A stretch of DNA of 64,000 nt from Actinomycetota bacterium (GCA_009702965.1 WLHB01000002.1:25757-89756), one strand, 5' to 3'. Shown: positions 41,507 to 51,623, numbered from the stretch's first letter. The notes: generated by a model from the letters alone, not told the origin. Numbers and translations are program-made.

Positions 41507-44500
41507 CTATGCAGTTTCGGACTCGCGAAGACGTTGCGAGATCACTTCTGTGACTCCGTCTCCACGCATTGTTACGCCGTAGAGAGCATCCGCAATTTCC
41601 ATCGTGCGTTTTTGGTGAGTAATGATGATGAGTTGTGAGCTGGCACGAAGCTCTTCCAGAACCCCGAGTAGGCGACCCAAGTTCACATCATCAAGAGCGG
41701 CTTCAACTTCATCGAGCACATAGAACGGACTTGGTCGCGCCTTAAATATCGCAACCAGCATTGCTACTGCTGTTAATGATTTCTCACCACCTGATAGAAG
41801 CGAAAGACGCTTCACGCGCTTTCCTGGTGGGCGAGCTTCAACATCGACACCAGTATTGAGAAGATCATCTGGATTGGTGAGAATAAGGCGACCGTCACCG
41901 CCAGGGAAAAGACGCGGGAAGATCTCTGCGAAGTGTCGGGCAGTCTCTTCGTAGGCCTCCATAAATATCTGTTGAACTCGCTCGTCTACCTCTTTAATGA
42001 TGTCGAGGAGATCTTTCTTTGTATTCTTCAAATCTTCGAGCTGTTCGGCTAAGAACTTAAGGCGCTCTTCAAGTGCGCTGTACTCCTCGAGAGCGAGAGG
42101 ATTGATCTTTCCGAGTAAGGTCAAGGAACGCTCGGTCGCTGCAAGACGTTTCTCTTGCTGGTCGCGACGATATGGAACCATTTCAGTTGCAACAATTTCA
42201 CCAGACTCGGTCTCAATAAATGTTGGAACATCTTTATCTGGACCGTACTCGTTTACTAGCGTGGTGACATCGATACCTAGCTCTTCAACGGCCTTACTTT
42301 CAAGAACCTGAATGCGCATTCTCTGTTCTGCGCGTGCAATTTCATCACGGTGAACACTTGATGTGAGTTGGTCGAGTTCGAGTGTGAGTTCGCGGCTACG
42401 TGCACGAACAGTCAGAGTCTGGCCTTCGCGATCTGAGCGAGATGCTTCTAGTCGAGCACGCTCTGCCGACGCCTTAGCAATCGATCGTTCAATATGAATG
42501 AGGGCTTCATAAGCTGCTTCGGCGATTGCTTGAGAGATCAGCGCACCGCGTGCGCGAGCACCACGTCTTGATATAGCGCGTTCAGATGCTTCACGTTCAG
42601 CACGCGCTCCATCTTCTAGTGACTGTGCACGCGCTGCTAAAGAATCAACTCGCTCTTCACTCGTGCGAAGTGCAAGGCGCGCTTCAACCTCAGCAGTTCG
42701 TGCGGCAGAAACTTTCTGTCGAAGGGATTGAGCGAGCTGATGATCAGGCTCACCTATATCTCCGTGTTGTTGCAGTTGGTCAGAGGCAACCTGAAGTTCA
42801 TTCTCATCGCGAGATTTAGCGGCGGTGGCTTCATTAATTGCGCTATTGAGGCGCTCTACCTCTGCACTGGCAGATTTCATATTCTGACCAGAGACCGCCA
42901 ACGCTTCAGTGATTGCAGCGATACGAGCATCGGATTCATTGAGTTGTGAGAGTGCGAGATCAAAAGATGATTGCTTGCTTTCAAGATCGGCTGTGGCGGT
43001 GGAAATTTCAAAGGTAAGTCGATTGCATTCGTGGCTCAGGGTTTCAAGTTTTCCGGAAAGTTCTTCCATCAGAGCAGTAATCTCTATGAGCGATGATGAT
43101 GATTGAGATCCACCGCGCACACGCTTTGAGGTGAGCAAGTCGCCATCGCGAGTCACGACTGTGAGATGAGAATGGGCACGCAAAATTTCAGCAGCTGCGC
43201 GCGCATCTGCCGCTACGACAGTTGTTGAAAGCAGCGATGTAAGCAGATCTTCAATCTCACCTGTGTGCAGATACTGCAACAGTGGGGTGAGTCCATGTGG
43301 GATTGCAGGTGAGCTTGCGCTCTCACGATCGAGGATAAGGACATCGGCCTGACCTAGATTCTCGCTTCGTAGAGTTGTAAGCGCTGTAACCGCCGAGTTG
43401 AGATCACGCACAACGATTGCATCTGCCAGAGAGCCAAGAGCTGATGCCGTTGCTGCCTCCCAACCTGAATCGATGCGGATGAGTGAGGCGATTGAACCAA
43501 GAATTGATATTCCGCGAGAATTTTGAACAAGAGCTGCGCCACCATCTCGACTGCTTGATGTAAGACGCAAAGCTTCGAGTTTGGATTCAACGGCATTTTT
43601 TTCACGTTCAGTATTTCTCTCAAGATCAACAAGTTCGCTCAGCTTCTTCTTTGCTGATTCAAGATCACGTTTGGCGCTTTCAAAGAGCGAGTCAAGTCCT
43701 TGTTCGCCTGCATCAGCACCCGCGATATCCATTTCAAGTGTCGAGTATTCACGTGCGGCGCTATCGACGCGCTCTTGGGCCCCATCGCGTGCCTTGATGA
43801 GGCGGGAAATTTCCTCAGCGATTGCATCTAGTCGTGCTGCAAGAGATTTGATGTGCCCTTCTTGTCGTGCTGTGCCTTCGCGTTGATCTGCGATTGCTCG
43901 AAGTGTTGCTGCAATTTTATCTTCTTCACTCTTAAGCGCTATCTCATCTGCGCTGAGTTGTTGCGTTGATGCAGCAAGGAGAACACGAGCGGTCTCTACA
44001 CCCTTTCGTAACTCTTCTTCCTCTGCGCGCAATGTGAGCGCTTCGCGTTCCAACGCCTGCGGATCGCGACCAGCATCTCTAGCCTCTTGCGCCTCTTCGG
44101 CTAAGAATCGTGAGCGTTCTTGTGCCAACGACTGTGTGCCTCGGAATTTTTCGCGAAGTCCAGAGAGTGCGTAAAAATTCTCTTGCGCCTGGATCAGAAG
44201 CGGGCTTTCGATCGCCGACTGTTCATCAAGTAACTCTTCTTTACGTCGTACGGATTCAAGTTCACCTTCAACTTCAGAACGGCGAGCGCGCAAGGCTGTC
44301 TCGTCTGCAACTTCGGCATCAAGTGTTTTTGAGAGTGAGATGAAATCATCGGCAAGTAATCGCAGCTTCGCATCACGAAGGTCGGCTTGAATTGTGGCGG
44401 CCTTTTTTGCTACCTCTGCCTGTTTGCCAAGCGGCCTGAGTTGTCTACGTAGTTCTACTGTTAAATCTTGTACACGAGCCAAGTTTGCTTGCATTGAATC

Positions 44501-45043
44501 TAGTTTTCGAAGCGCCTTCTCTTTACGTTTGCGGTGCTTGAGAACTCCTGCTGCTTCTTCAATGAAACCGCGGCGATCTTCAGGGGTTGCCATCAAGATT
44601 GCATCGAGCTGGCCTTGGCCAACAATGACATGCATCTCTCGGCCGATACCTGAATCACTCAAAAGTTCTTGAATATCTAGGAGTCGGGATGCCTCACCAT
44701 TAATTTGGTATTCACTTTGCCCGTTACGAAAGAGGATGCGCGAAATTGTTACTTCACTGTATTCAATAGGTAGCGCGCCATCAGAGTTATCGATTGTCAG
44801 AGAAACTTCGGCGCGACCAAGAGGGGCACGCCCTGATGTGCCGGCGAAGATGACATCTTCCATCTTTCCGCCACGAAGTGATTTAGCGCCCTGCTCACCC
44901 ATTACCCATGTGAGTGCATCGACAACGTTTGATTTACCAGAACCGTTAGGACCCACCACGCAGGTAATGCCTGGCTCAAGACGAAGAGTCGTCGCCGAAG
45001 CGAAGGACTTAAAGCCCTTGAGGGTCATGCTCTTCAAATACAC
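41507..45043 (-). CDS. smc: Chromosome segregation protein SMC
   Basis: VGPNGSGKSNVVDALTWVMGEQGAKSLRGGKMEDVIFAG, coiled coils, LLSGGEKSLTAVAMLVAIF, DEVEAALDD. Confidence 0.97.
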   Translation of the reverse strand: MYLKSMTLKGFKSFASATTLRLEPGITCVVGPNGSGKSNVVDALTWVMGEQGAKSLRGGKMEDVIFAGTSGRAPLGRAEVSLTIDNSDGALPIEYSEVTISRILFRNGQSEYQINGEASRLLDIQELLSDSGIGREMHVIVGQGQLDAILMATPEDRRGFIEEAAGVLKHRKRKEKALRKLDSMQANLARVQDLTVELRRQLRPLGKQAEVAKKAATIQADLRDAKLRLLADDFISLSKTLDAEVADETALRARRSEVEGELESVRRKEELLDEQSAIESPLLIQAQENFYALSGLREKFRGTQSLAQERSRFLAEEAQEARDAGRDPQALEREALTLRAEEEELRKGVETARVLLAASTQQLSADEIALKSEEDKIAATLRAIADQREGTARQEGHIKSLAARLDAIAEEISRLIKARDGAQERVDSAAREYSTLEMDIAGADAGEQGLDSLFESAKRDLESAKKKLSELVDLERNTEREKNAVESKLEALRLTSSSRDGGAALVQNSRGISILGSIASLIRIDSGWEAATASALGSLADAIVVRDLNSAVTALTTLRSENLGQADVLILDRESASSPAIPHGLTPLLQYLHTGEIEDLLTSLLSTTVVAADARAAAEILRAHSHLTVVTRDGDLLTSKRVRGGSQSSSSLIEITALMEELSGKLETLSHECNRLTFEISTATADLESKQSSFDLALSQLNESDARIAAITEALAVSGQNMKSASAEVERLNSAINEATAAKSRDENELQVASDQLQQHGDIGEPDHQLAQSLRQKVSAARTAEVEARLALRTSEERVDSLAARAQSLEDGARAEREASERAISRRGARARGALISQAIAEAAYEALIHIERSIAKASAERARLEASRSDREGQTLTVRARSRELTLELDQLTSSVHRDEIARAEQRMRIQVLESKAVEELGIDVTTLVNEYGPDKDVPTFIETESGEIVATEMVPYRRDQQEKRLAATERSLTLLGKINPLALEEYSALEERLKFLAEQLEDLKNTKKDLLDIIKEVDERVQQIFMEAYEETARHFAEIFPRLFPGGDGRLILTNPDDLLNTGVDVEARPPGKRVKRLSLLSGGEKSLTAVAMLVAIFKARPSPFYVLDEVEAALDDVNLGRLLGVLEELRASSQLIIITHQKRTMEIADALYGVTMRGDGVTEVISQRLRESETA

Positions 45044-45061
45044 GGGGGTAAACCTATCTGT

Positions 45062-45733
45062 TTATATGCTCAGTTTTTCGTAGGCACTACGGGCGGCAGC
45101 CTGTTCAGCTTCTCGCTTGCTCTTTCCCTCGCCTTGAGCGATCTCTTCTCCCCCAACGATTGCTCTGGCGGTGAAGGATTTATCGTGATCTGGCCCGCTC
45201 TCAATGACGGCGTATTCAAGTGTGCCTTTACCAAGGGATGCGACAAGTTCTTGTAACGCCGTTTTGCCATCAAGGCCGGCACCCTTTGCCATCGCTTCTT
45301 CTAAAGTCTGCTTAATTAATCCCTGCACCACAGTCGCCGTGGTCGCAAAACCAGCGTCGAGATAGATGGCGCCAATGAGAGCTTCTAGGGCATCTGCCAA
45401 AAGTGAGTTCTTGTCGCGACCGTTGGTGACTTCTTCGCCCTTACCAAGACGAATGTACTTTCCTAGTTCAAGTGAGCGAGCGATATCTGCAAGTGCGCGC
45501 ATATTGACAATCCCTGAGCGCAAAGGAGAGAGACGACTCTCATCCAAATCGGGATAGCGAAGATAGAGCTCTTCAGTAACTATCAATCCAAGAATTGAAT
45601 CGCCAAGAAACTCCAGGCGCTCGTTGGTAAGAGTTGAACCGTTTTCATATGCAAAAGATCGATGGGTAAGAGCTAACTCAAGGAGTTGCGGATCAATCTC
45701 AACTCCCAGAGCTTTCTTAAGTTCAGGGAACAG
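45062..45733 (-). CDS. rnc: Ribonuclease III; probable non-canonical CTG start at 45733 (track start 45586 lacks the catalytic motif)
   Basis: Translation upstream of the track start gives FPELKKALGVEIDPQLLELALTHRSFAYENGSTLTNERLEFLGDSILGLIVTEEL, including the RNase III signature; no ATG/GTG/TTG available in frame after the TAG just upstream. Confidence 0.85.
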   Translation of the reverse strand: MFPELKKALGVEIDPQLLELALTHRSFAYENGSTLTNERLEFLGDSILGLIVTEELYLRYPDLDESRLSPLRSGIVNMRALADIARSLELGKYIRLGKGEEVTNGRDKNSLLADALEALIGAIYLDAGFATTATVVQGLIKQTLEEAMAKGAGLDGKTALQELVASLGKGTLEYAVIESGPDHDKSFTARAIVGGEEIAQGEGKSKREAEQAAARSAYEKLSI

Positions 45734-45746
45734 AAGAAACCTGCGA

Positions 45747-45920
45747 TCAGATATCTAGAACTTGGCGACGGTTATATGTTCCACAGGTTGGGCAAGCAAT
45801 GTGTTGCAGCTTTGGCTGTTGGCACTGTGAGCAAGGTGCAAGTGATGCGGCAGTTGTTTTCCACATGCTTCGACGTGAACGTGTCTTTGAACGAGACATC
45901 TTTCGCTTTGGTACTGGCAT
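45747..45920 (-). CDS. rpmF: 50S ribosomal protein L32 (missed by the ORF track)
   Basis: MPVPKRKMSRSKTRSRRSMWKTTAASLAPCSQCQQPKLQHIACPTCGTYNRRQVLDI*; zinc-ribbon cysteines. Confidence 0.96.
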   Translation of the reverse strand: MPVPKRKMSRSKTRSRRSMWKTTAASLAPCSQCQQPKLQHIACPTCGTYNRRQVLDI

Positions 45921-45994
45921 GATGTGGACCGCCCTTCCTGTTAAGTGAACCGAAGGCTCTTAAGAAGAGCTTCGAGGTATGGGAGAAGTATCCC

Positions 45995-46579
45995 CTAAGA
46001 GTCCAAATTCTTAAAATCCAGCCCAGCCAAACCAGTCCAACGAGCATCAATGACCTCATGGGCGTGATCTTGCGGGAGCAGGGCCCACTTCTGCCCGCAA
46101 TCAGGGCATAGACCCAGACAGTCGGGATCACATAAAGGATTGACGGGTAGATCTAGGACGATTGCATCCCGTATGGGTGGCTCAAGATCCATCATCACAC
46201 CATCGAGATAGAGGATGTCATCAACATCAAGATCATCATCGACCGGTGCAACTTTCTTGCTGCGCGTACCTTTTTTCGCCGTCTCTTCTTCGTAGAGATA
46301 TAGCTCCTGAATCTTGCGATCAATTTCAAGTTCGACTGGATCTAAACAACGAATGCATTCACCTTTTGCAATTGCAAAAATATCTGCGCTGAGCAAGATT
46401 CCCTCTGTAACGGATTCAAGGCGGGCATCTACTTCGATCACATCACCAACAGGAACAGCGATCAGAGGAACTCCAAGGCTCTCTGGAACGATGAGATCGA
46501 GTTGGTACTCCTTCATCTCACCCGCACGACGAGGAACTTCATGCGTATTAAGGTGATAAATGTGAGACGGGCGAACCAT
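45995..46579 (-). CDS. YceD/DUF177 family protein
   Basis: CIRCLDPVELEI...LPVNPLCDPDCLGLCPDCGQ; upstream of rpmF. Confidence 0.88.
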   Translation of the reverse strand: MVRPSHIYHLNTHEVPRRAGEMKEYQLDLIVPESLGVPLIAVPVGDVIEVDARLESVTEGILLSADIFAIAKGECIRCLDPVELEIDRKIQELYLYEEETAKKGTRSKKVAPVDDDLDVDDILYLDGVMMDLEPPIRDAIVLDLPVNPLCDPDCLGLCPDCGQKWALLPQDHAHEVIDARWTGLAGLDFKNLDS

Positions 46580-46587
46580 CTGAACTA

Positions 46588-47070
46588 CTACTTTTCTTCT
46601 GAGAGCTGGCCGAGAACATCCTTATCGCCAGCACCCTCAAGGCGCTCGCGTCCGCGCGCTACCGACTCCATTGTCTTATTCAAAATTACTTCAAGAGTGG
46701 CTAAACGACCATCAATATAGCTCTCGACTTCTGCTCGTTCTTCATCTGCTAACGATCTAGCATCATCCAAAATACGTTGAGCTTCATCGCGAGCGGCTTG
46801 AACGATTGCAGTTTGTTCAACCATGCGCGCTACATCCTCACGCGCTGTCGCAATCATCTGTTCAGCGCTGATTCGTGCTTCTTCAACGATCACATCACGG
46901 GAGGCAATAATTTGAATAGCCTGATCAAGATCAGTGGGAAGAGAAGCGCGTGCACCGTCAAGGATTTCAAGTATCTCGCCTCGGTGAACAACACAAGATG
47001 CCGATAGGGGAACTCCGCGCGCTTCTTCGATGAGCGTGACAGCTGCATTCAGTTTTTCAAGTGAATCCAT
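46588..47070 (-). CDS. DivIVA-like coiled-coil protein (SepIVA-like)
   Basis: Coiled-coil 160-aa protein between coaD and DUF177 as in mycobacterial sepIVA neighbourhood. Confidence 0.7.
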   Translation of the reverse strand: MDSLEKLNAAVTLIEEARGVPLSASCVVHRGEILEILDGARASLPTDLDQAIQIIASRDVIVEEARISAEQMIATAREDVARMVEQTAIVQAARDEAQRILDDARSLADEERAEVESYIDGRLATLEVILNKTMESVARGRERLEGAGDKDVLGQLSEEK

Positions 47071-47072
47071 GG

Positions 47073-47558
47073 TTACTTCCCACTTTCTTCTACGCGAGAC
47101 TTCAGTGCTCTGTTAACAATTTCTGGAACCATCGTGGAGACATCCCCGCCGTAATAGGCGAGCTCTTTGACCAGCGATGATGAAAGAAAAGAATGTGTTG
47201 GAGCAGTTGCCATAAACATTGTTTCAACGCCCGAACCCTGAAGATTCACCTGAGCCATCTGAAGTTCGTAATCAAAATCTGTGACCGCGCGCAAGCCTTT
47301 TACGATGCTTTGAATTTCGTTAGTTTTGCAATAATCAACCAGAAGCCCAGACCATGAATCCACTCGAATATTTGGCAAGTGGGATGTGGTTTTTACAATC
47401 ATCTCCATGCGCTCTGCGACTGTGAACATGCTCGACTTTGTGCGATTTACGAGGACAGCGACAACGACTTCCTCAAATTGCGCACTTGCGCGCTCGATAA
47501 TATCGAGATGACCAAAGGTCACCGGATCAAAGGATCCTGGGCAGACGGCGCGTTTCAT
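47073..47558 (-). CDS. coaD: Phosphopantetheine adenylyltransferase
   Basis: AVCPGSFDPVTFGHLDIIERA, SSSLVKE. Confidence 0.96.
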   Translation of the reverse strand: MKRAVCPGSFDPVTFGHLDIIERASAQFEEVVVAVLVNRTKSSMFTVAERMEMIVKTTSHLPNIRVDSWSGLLVDYCKTNEIQSIVKGLRAVTDFDYELQMAQVNLQGSGVETMFMATAPTHSFLSSSLVKELAYYGGDVSTMVPEIVNRALKSRVEESGK

Positions 47559-47579
47559 AGGTAAACGCTAGCAAGAAGA

Positions 47580-48164
47580 TCAGTCCAGATCCATTTCAAG
47601 CGTAGAAGCGCCGTAAAAAATCGTTGTCTGGCCGTAATTCTTCTGCCGAATCTCTTCGAGCCCAATAGGCCAACTCAATTCACGCACTCGACTATTTCGT
47701 TCAACAGCAATGAGTCCATCTGGATGAAGAAACTTCCCACTCACGATTGCAATGAGATTTTCAATCACATCAATATCTGAAAAATCATAAGGTGGATCGA
47801 CATAGATGAAGTGATACTGCAGTGGCGCAGTCCCTTCTAGGAAGCGCTCTACTGTCATCGAGTAAAGATGAAAATTGCCAGGAAATTGAGAGCTCCTGAT
47901 CCCTTCATAATTTGAAAGAATTGCTTGAGATGCACGTTCATTATTCTCGACGCAATGAACAGTCGATGCGCCACGCGAGAGCGCTTCAAGGCCAATTGCC
48001 CCAGTTCCTGAATAGAGATCAAGAACGTTTAGGCCATCAAATTCACCAAATTCAGATGCAAGGGAAGAGAAGAGCGCTTCTCGCGCGCGATCTGATGTGG
48101 GGCGAGTTGCATCAGCAACTGCTGAGATATTTCGCCCCTTGGCTAGGCCTGCAATTATTCTCAT
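47580..48164 (-). CDS. rsmD: 16S rRNA (guanine966-N2)-methyltransferase
   Basis: MRIIAGLAKGR, RPTSDRAREALFSSL, LDLYSGTGAIGLEALSRG, DPPYD. Confidence 0.94.
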   Translation of the reverse strand: MRIIAGLAKGRNISAVADATRPTSDRAREALFSSLASEFGEFDGLNVLDLYSGTGAIGLEALSRGASTVHCVENNERASQAILSNYEGIRSSQFPGNFHLYSMTVERFLEGTAPLQYHFIYVDPPYDFSDIDVIENLIAIVSGKFLHPDGLIAVERNSRVRELSWPIGLEEIRQKNYGQTTIFYGASTLEMDLD

Positions 48165-48168
48165 CTAC

Positions 48169-50361
48169 CTAACCTTTATCAATAAATTCAGAGCTTGCTT
48201 CGCTCTCCACTTTGGCTAACTCTATCGCCAGCTGTGGGTGCTGAATCAAAGTGGGATCACCTTCTAATACTTCTAGCGCATCAGTTCGTGCCTGGTCTAT
48301 GAGGTCTTCATCGCGAAGAACTCGAAGTAAACGAAGATGTGAATGTGCACCAGATTGATTAGCGCCAAGAACATCTCCTTCCCTGCGTTGTTCTAAATCG
48401 ATTCGTGAAAGTTCAAAACCGTCTGTGCTTGATGCAACCGCCTCAAGTCGCACCCGCGCCGGTGTCTCTGCAATCGCCTGAGTAATGAGTAAACAGAGCC
48501 CGGGCGATGTGCCTCTACCAATACGGCCGCGCAATTGATGTAACTGGGATACACCGAAACGATCAGCATCCATGATCACCATTACCGTTGCATTTGGGAC
48601 ATCGACTCCTACTTCAATAACAGTGGTTGAAACCAAAACATCTATCTCATGTGCTGCATACGCAGTCATCGTCGCATCTTTAAGTTCACTGGGCAGTCGA
48701 CCATGAAGAGGCGCGACGCGAACACCCTTAAGAGCGCCCATGGCTAACTCTGGAGCTAAGACTTCAACGCTGACGATATCCGGCGATGTGACCCCATTAA
48801 GGAAATCAATATCTGCATCTTCGCTCTCACCAGCGCTAATTCGTGAAGCGACAACGTATGCCTGGTGACCTTGAGCAACTTCTTCGCGAATGCGCTCCCA
48901 TGCTCTCTCAAGAAAAGCGGGTTTCTCCAACGTATTGACCACGTGCGTTGTGATGGGTGCACGGCCTAGAGGTAGCTCTCGAAGTGTCGAAACATCAAGA
49001 TCGCCAAACACTGTCATCGCTACAGTTCGCGGAATCGGTGTGGCCGTCATGACCAATAAATGTGGCGGAATCTTGGCCTTACCTTTCAGTGCATCACGTT
49101 GCTCGACACCAAATCGGTGTTGTTCGTCCACAACAATTAATCCAAGGTCTGCAAACTCAACCGTTGCGCTCAAGAGTGCGTGTGTTCCAATAACAATTCC
49201 TGCCTCACCACTTGCAGCAAGTGCTAACGCCTCTTTCCGCTCTGCCGCACTCTGTGATCCAGTAAGAAGAGTGACGCGGGTTGCATTCTCTGGGGAATCG
49301 ATCATTCCTCCTTGAGCAAGTGCTCCCATCATTTTCGTAATGCTGCGCAGGTGTTGTGCCGCCAACACTTCAGTAGGTGCTAATAGCGCAGCCTGTCCCC
49401 CGCTATCAACTACTGCGAGCATCGCCCGCAGTGCAATCACTGTTTTACCTGAGCCAACTTCGCCCTGCAAAAGACGATGCATAGGGTGCGACTGACTCAA
49501 ATCTTCTTCAATCTCCTGCGCAATTCGCTTCTGGCCAGCGGTTAACTCAAATGGCAATTGCTGATCAAAGGCAGAGAGAATTCCACCATCGCGTTTCGGG
49601 CGCGCTATTGCATCAAGTGATCGCATCTTCGCTTTACGACTCATAAGCAAAAGTTGGAGAAGGAACGCTTCATCAAAAGTTAAGCGCAGACGAGATTGCT
49701 CTGCAATTTCTAGATCAGCAGGCTGATGGATCTGTACAAGTGCCTGCTGCAAGGTGGGATAGCCATGTTTTTCTAGAATCTCCGCTGGAATCGGATCCGG
49801 AACTTCGTCAAGGGCACCAATACAGAGTTCAATGCATTGTGCAATTTTCCACGATGGTAATTTGCCAGAAGCCGGATACATCGGAAGGTACTTGCCTGCA
49901 AAACCCTGCACTGCAGCATCGACATCATCACCATCTGGAATCAATTCATAATCTGGGTGCGCAAGTTGTCGCTTACCGTTAAAGACGCCGACCTTGCCCG
50001 CGAATAGGCCCTGCTTGCCAACTTTGAGATCTCTTTCACGCCATGCTTGATTAAAGAAAGTTAAGGAAAGTTTTGATGTGCCGTCGGTGACGACAACTTC
50101 CAGCATATTTCCTTTCTTTGCCGCAAATCTGCGAGTAGAGGCGCTAAAGACTTCAGCAAGAATTGTTACCTCATCGCCTTCCTGCAAAGCTGCGATATCG
50201 CTGAGTTCGCCGCGGACTAAATACCGACGCGGGTAGTGATGGAGCAGATCTCCGACGGTGCGATAACCAAAAGTTGAGTCCAGCGCCTTTGCAGTCTTGT
50301 CTCCAAGCACGCTTGATAACTTGGAATCTAAGGTCGCCACCCCTCTATTCTCTCTCGCCAA
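48169..50361 (-). CDS. recG: ATP-dependent DNA helicase RecG
   Basis: LLQGEVGSGKTVIALRAML, DEQHRFG, MTATPIPRT, QLRGRIGRG. Confidence 0.95.
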   Translation of the reverse strand: MARENRGVATLDSKLSSVLGDKTAKALDSTFGYRTVGDLLHHYPRRYLVRGELSDIAALQEGDEVTILAEVFSASTRRFAAKKGNMLEVVVTDGTSKLSLTFFNQAWRERDLKVGKQGLFAGKVGVFNGKRQLAHPDYELIPDGDDVDAAVQGFAGKYLPMYPASGKLPSWKIAQCIELCIGALDEVPDPIPAEILEKHGYPTLQQALVQIHQPADLEIAEQSRLRLTFDEAFLLQLLLMSRKAKMRSLDAIARPKRDGGILSAFDQQLPFELTAGQKRIAQEIEEDLSQSHPMHRLLQGEVGSGKTVIALRAMLAVVDSGGQAALLAPTEVLAAQHLRSITKMMGALAQGGMIDSPENATRVTLLTGSQSAAERKEALALAASGEAGIVIGTHALLSATVEFADLGLIVVDEQHRFGVEQRDALKGKAKIPPHLLVMTATPIPRTVAMTVFGDLDVSTLRELPLGRAPITTHVVNTLEKPAFLERAWERIREEVAQGHQAYVVASRISAGESEDADIDFLNGVTSPDIVSVEVLAPELAMGALKGVRVAPLHGRLPSELKDATMTAYAAHEIDVLVSTTVIEVGVDVPNATVMVIMDADRFGVSQLHQLRGRIGRGTSPGLCLLITQAIAETPARVRLEAVASSTDGFELSRIDLEQRREGDVLGANQSGAHSHLRLLRVLRDEDLIDQARTDALEVLEGDPTLIQHPQLAIELAKVESEASSEFIDKG

Positions 50362-50512
50362 ACGGGCAAGGAGACGGGAAGACTCTCGATTTTCCAGAGG
50401 CGATTGGCAGTCCTCCCCCCTGTCTTGATACTCTTGCGCCCTGTCGATCCCTCGGGCTTCGACTGAAATCGATGATAAAAATTCATCATAAAGTTCTCAA
50501 AGGAGTACAGCG

Positions 50513-50698
50513 ATGGCATCAACATGCGATATCTGTGGCAAGGGTCCAAGCTTTGGTAATAACGTTTCACACTCACAGGTGAAGACACGTCGTCGCTGGA
50601 ATCCAAACATTCAGCGTGTGCGCACACTCGTGGGCGGATCAACCAAGCGTCAGAACGTCTGCACCTCATGCCTTAAGGCTGGAAAAGTCACTCGATAA
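50513..50698 (+). CDS. rpmB: 50S ribosomal protein L28
   Basis: MASTCDICGKGPSFGNNVSHS...VCTSCLKAGKVTR. Confidence 0.96.
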   Translation: MASTCDICGKGPSFGNNVSHSQVKTRRRWNPNIQRVRTLVGGSTKRQNVCTSCLKAGKVTR

Positions 50699-50705
50699 TC
50701 TTTCT

Positions 50706-51623
50706 CTACTGAAAATGGCGCCACATCTGTGGCGCTTTTTTCATTTCTATTCCAGTAACACCTTTTCCAGATTTCACAGAACCGATTCGAATGCCAGGTA
50801 GATCAATTCCCGTCGCAACAAAAACGTGATCTTCTCCGCCGCCAAGGATCCACTCAAATGCATCTAGACCCACCGATTGGGCCAATAAGGAGAGTTCCTT
50901 AAACTCATAGGCTGACTCAATCGCTGATACATCAATATTGAGTTCGACTTCAGAGGCTAGGGCGATTGCTTCCAGCGAGATCAGAAGAGAATCACTTGTA
51001 TCGCAGAGCGCTCCGGCGCGAGTGAAATCGCAAGCGTAATCCAGCGTTGGTGCACGAAACTCGTTGAGAGCCATCGCATGAACGGCATGGATCGGTTCAA
51101 TCTCGTGAGTAAGCAGATAGAGACCAGCTGCAGACCAGCCAGTCAATGATGAGATGTAAATGCCTTCCCCGGCGAGTGCGCCTGCGCGAGTGATTGCCCG
51201 ATCAACGCTGCCAATGGCTGTAATTGCAATTGAAAGAGCGCTCCCCCGAGAAATATCTCCACCCACGACGATTGCACCAGTTTTGTCAGCCTCGCTCTTT
51301 ATTCCACGTGCAAGTTCTTCGAGTCTTGCTAAACCTTCATCGCCGGTAAGTGTCAACGCAACAACTAAGTACTGTGGCTTTGCGCCCATGGCCAAGATGT
51401 CTGCAATATTTGCAGCAGTTGCCTTACGGCCGATATCAAAGGCGTTCGACCAGCGCTTACTAAAGTGAACATCCTCGACTGCGAGATCAGTTGTAATGAC
51501 CTGCTGGGCAGAACCTCGCACAACTGCGGCATCGTCACCGATACCGACAAGTACGTTGGGATCACCATGCGAGTCAAAGACGTGAGCCACGAGTGCAAGG
51601 AGCTCTTGCTCAGAAAAAGCCAT
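50706..51623 (-). CDS. thiL: Thiamine-monophosphate kinase
   Basis: GIGDDAAVV, TTDLAVEDVHF, AATNIADILAMGA-like (AANIADILAMGAKP). Confidence 0.94.
   Translation of the reverse strand: MAFSEQELLALVAHVFDSHGDPNVLVGIGDDAAVVRGSAQQVITTDLAVEDVHFSKRWSNAFDIGRKATAANIADILAMGAKPQYLVVALTLTGDEGLARLEELARGIKSEADKTGAIVVGGDISRGSALSIAITAIGSVDRAITRAGALAGEGIYISSLTGWSAAGLYLLTHEIEPIHAVHAMALNEFRAPTLDYACDFTRAGALCDTSDSLLISLEAIALASEVELNIDVSAIESAYEFKELSLLAQSVGLDAFEWILGGGEDHVFVATGIDLPGIRIGSVKSGKGVTGIEMKKAPQMWRHFQ
50718..50741 (+). terminator. rpmB intrinsic terminator, lying inside the 3' end of thiL
   Basis: GCGCCACA-TC-TGTGGCGC followed by TTTTTT. Confidence 0.88.

Noticed and set aside
45772-46131. 119-aa minus-strand ORF overlapping rpmF and DUF177
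   Set aside because: Out-of-frame with rpmF (L32) and DUF177, both clearly recognisable
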